Assembly (NCBI GenBank): GCA_965198655.1
Contig: OZ240668.1
Span: 1,612,001-1,676,000 of the forward strand
From: Lichenicola sp965198655
GTDB lineage: Bacteria; Pseudomonadota; Alphaproteobacteria; Acetobacterales; Acetobacteraceae
Direction: 5' to 3'
DNA: 64,000 nucleotides
This document shows, piece after piece, positions 62,145-64,000 of this stretch. The notes under the pieces were generated by a model. That model ran no database searches. It saw only the letters and a program-made list of their open reading frames with translations, and was not told the DNA's origin. Made by a program: the position numbers and the translations under genes. Numbering within the stretch: the first letter of the stretch is position 1; each line of letters begins with the position of its first letter.

Positions 62145-63011
62145 TTAGCCTACCCCGTGCCCGCGCAGCCAGGCAAGCGCCCGGCCCCACGCGTCCTCCG
62201 CGTCCGCCTTGCGGTAGCTCGGGCGGTAGTCGGCATGGAACCCATGCGGTGCGTCCGGATACACCACGGCGTCCACCGTCCGCCCGGCCGCCTGCGCGCG
62301 GTGCTGCGCCGCCCGCACGTCGTCCTGCGCGATGCTGGTGTCCTGTCCGCCATACAGCCCCAGCAGCGGGCACTTGAGGCCGGCCGCGAGCTCGAGCGGG
62401 TTGCGCGGCTGGATCGGCGTGTCGGCAGTGTTCACCGGACCATAGAACGCGACCGCCGCCTTGAGCCGCCCATCGTGCTCGGCGAACAGCCAGGCGTCGC
62501 GGCCGCCGCGGCAGAAGCCGAGCGTGCCGAGCCGGGACAGGTCGCCGTGCTCCGTCCCGGCCCAGCTCGCCGCCGCCGCCAGGTCCGACAGCACTTGGGC
62601 GTCCGGCGCCTTGCTGATCACGTCGCGTATGATCGCCTGCGGGTCGGTCATGGTGGACAGGTCCGCCAGCCGCGCATACAGCTCCGGCGCCACCGCGAGG
62701 TAGCCCTGGTGGGCCAGGCGGCGGCACACGTCCTTGATGTACTCGTGGACGCCGAAGATCTCCTCGATCACCACCACGATCGGGAACGGACCCGCACCCT
62801 CTGGCCGCGCGCGATACGCTGGCAGCGCGCCGCCGGCGACCGGAACGTGCACCTCCCCGGCCACCAGCCCGTCGCTGCCGGTGTGGACCACCTGGGCCTC
62901 CGCCCCGCGCGTGGCAGCCAGCGTGATGCCGCCGATCAGGCCGCTCATCACGAAGGCGCGCCGCGGCAGGGGGTAGTCCCGCAGCCCTGCGGTCTCGTCC
63001 ATCGCCGACAT
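62145..63011 (-). CDS. Dienelactone hydrolase family protein, probably exported
   Basis: A 288-residue protein. The start contains a Tat-like RR in PLPRRAFVMSGLIGGITLAA and ends TRGAEAQ, suggesting export. The domain has IVVVIEEIFGVHEYIKDVCR, the nucleophile Cys in LGTLGFCRGGRDAWLFAEHD, the Asp in GLYGGQDTSIAQ, and the His in YPDAPHGFHADYRPSY. DLH enzymes open lactone rings in aromatic degradation; many relatives have other esterase roles. The start is ATG 63011 or 63002. Confidence 0.87.
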   Translation of the reverse strand: MSAMDETAGLRDYPLPRRAFVMSGLIGGITLAATRGAEAQVVHTGSDGLVAGEVHVPVAGGALPAYRARPEGAGPFPIVVVIEEIFGVHEYIKDVCRRLAHQGYLAVAPELYARLADLSTMTDPQAIIRDVISKAPDAQVLSDLAAAASWAGTEHGDLSRLGTLGFCRGGRDAWLFAEHDGRLKAAVAFYGPVNTADTPIQPRNPLELAAGLKCPLLGLYGGQDTSIAQDDVRAAQHRAQAAGRTVDAVVYPDAPHGFHADYRPSYRKADAEDAWGRALAWLRGHGVG

Positions 63012-63022
63012 CCCGGACCGGC

Positions 63023-64000
63023 TCAACGGTTCAGCGCCGCCATCGCCGCCTCCGGATAGCGCGTTCCGGACGCAGCACCCGCCGGCATCGCCGCCTCGAT
63101 GCGCCGATGGTCTTCCGGCGTCAGCACCACGTCGAGCGAGCCGATGTTCTCCTGGAGGTAGCGCACCCGCTTGGTGCCCGGGATCGGCACCACGTCCTCG
63201 CCCTGCGCCAGCACCCAGGCCAGCGCCAACTGCGACGGCGTGCAGCCCTTGTCCTCGGCGATCTCGCCGACCTGCCTGACCAGGTCGAGGTTCTTCTCGA
63301 GGTTCCCGTCCTGGAACCTCGGGTTGCGACGACGGAAATCGTCGAGCGCGAAGTCGTCGACACTCTTGTACTGCCCGGTGAGGAAGCCGCGGCCGAGCGG
63401 GCTGTACGGCACGAAGCCGATGCCGAGCTCGCGCAGCGTCGGCAGGATCTCCGCCTCCGGCTCGCGGCTCCACAGCGAGTACTCGGTCTGCAACGCGGCG
63501 ATCGGGTGTACCGCGTGCGCGCGCCGGATCGTCGCGGGTGCCGCTTCCGACAGCCCGAGATGACGCACCTTGCCCTGCGACACCAGGGTCGCCATCGCGC
63601 CCACCGTGTCCTCGATCGGCGTGTTCGGATCGACCCGGTGCTGGTAGTAGAGGTCGATGACGTCGACGCCCAGCCGCTTCAGGCTCGCCTCGCAAGCGCT
63701 GATGACGTAGTCCGGCCGCCCGTTGATGCCCTGGAACTCCCCGTTCGGGCCGCGAACGTTGCCGAACTTGGTGGCGATCACCAGCCCGTCGCGCCGCCCC
63801 TTGATCGCCTGGCCGATCAGCGCCTCGTTGTGGCCGCTGCCGTACATGTCGGCGGTGTCGAGAAAGGTGACGCCGGCGTCGATCGCCGCGTGCAGCGTCT
63901 CGATCGAGCCCGCCTCCGGGCGGTCGCCGTAGAACTCCGACATGCCCATGCAGCCGAGCCCGAGTGCGGACACGGTCGGGCCGTCGCGGCCGAGCCGACG
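63023..64000 (-). CDS. Aldo/keto reductase (N-terminus beyond window)
   Basis: At least 325 residues are visible. Family features: LGCMGMSEFYGDRP, FLDTADMYGSGHNEALIGQA (catalytic Asp and Tyr), VIATKFGNVRGPNG, IDLYYQHRVDPNTPIEDTVG, and IPGTKRVRYLQENIGSLDVV at the cofactor site. Homology to the AKR13 type (YajO/YghZ-like) is likely. The frame stays open to base 64000 (RRLGRDGPTVSALGLG), so only a few residues are missing. Confidence 0.92.
   Translation of the reverse strand, partial: RRLGRDGPTVSALGLGCMGMSEFYGDRPEAGSIETLHAAIDAGVTFLDTADMYGSGHNEALIGQAIKGRRDGLVIATKFGNVRGPNGEFQGINGRPDYVISACEASLKRLGVDVIDLYYQHRVDPNTPIEDTVGAMATLVSQGKVRHLGLSEAAPATIRRAHAVHPIAALQTEYSLWSREPEAEILPTLRELGIGFVPYSPLGRGFLTGQYKSVDDFALDDFRRRNPRFQDGNLEKNLDLVRQVGEIAEDKGCTPSQLALAWVLAQGEDVVPIPGTKRVRYLQENIGSLDVVLTPEDHRRIEAAMPAGAASGTRYPEAAMAALNR

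Overview
The window is a chromosomal segment of a high-GC (roughly 70 percent by eye) alphaproteobacterium, most likely Rhodospirillales and probably Acetobacteraceae. I infer this from the GC content, from the order rodZ-ispG-hisS-prfA-prmC-DUF4167, from small families common in alphaproteobacteria (DUF3553, DUF1178, DUF3597, DUF465, the TrcR regulator), from an IDH3-like isocitrate dehydrogenase and from a large Hint-domain surface protein. No species assignment is possible from the sequence alone.

Layout: 1-3965 (minus) is the end of a chemotaxis operon: hybrid cheA, cheW, a decayed cheY and the start of cheB. 4043-12020 holds housekeeping genes: DUF3553, moaA, a BioC/NDUFAF5-type methyltransferase, comF, grxC, DUF1178, DUF2147, ubiG, lysC and a nitronate monooxygenase. 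12081-19136 is the rodZ-ispG-hisS-prfA-prmC-DUF4167 block. 19152-21449 has an MscS channel, an elongator tRNA-Met(CAT) and a fasciclin lipoprotein. 21983-27911 is an accessory cassette: an 848-residue beta-helix protein followed by a SleB-type wall hydrolase, a small membrane protein, two lipoproteins, an overlapping Rz/Rz1-like pair and a papain-like protease, with no capsid, tail, terminase or integrase genes. 27912-29116 is decayed or non-coding and holds a clear terminator. 29117-32029 encodes a repeat-rich Hint-domain protein.

32044-45667 returns to core genes: a DoxX-like protein and DUF3253, isocitrate dehydrogenase, aminopeptidase P, a GNAT, prmA, a PcrA/UvrD helicase interrupted by a 361-residue intein, two RadC paralogues (one without its metal motif) around a GFA protein, an SDR, purK and purE. 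45779-52836 holds two DUF465 proteins, trcR, hsp20, rpmE, a Spy-like protein, pdxY, mscL, DUF3597, a lipoprotein and an OprB porin. 52991-55863 is secD-secF, separated by two tandem homologous elements whose closing helices differ in sequence but keep pairing. 55954-64000 holds a frameshifted Fic gene, a Gfo/Idh/MocA oxidoreductase, an esterase-SnoaL-MFS operon, a dienelactone hydrolase and the start-truncated aldo/keto reductase.

The strongest candidates for something undescribed are the paired structured elements between secD and secF, the phage-free lysis-type cassette next to a large beta-helix protein (compare type 10 secretion), the helicase intein with a possible GIY-YIG-like insert, and a dispersed intergenic repeat with covarying hairpins.
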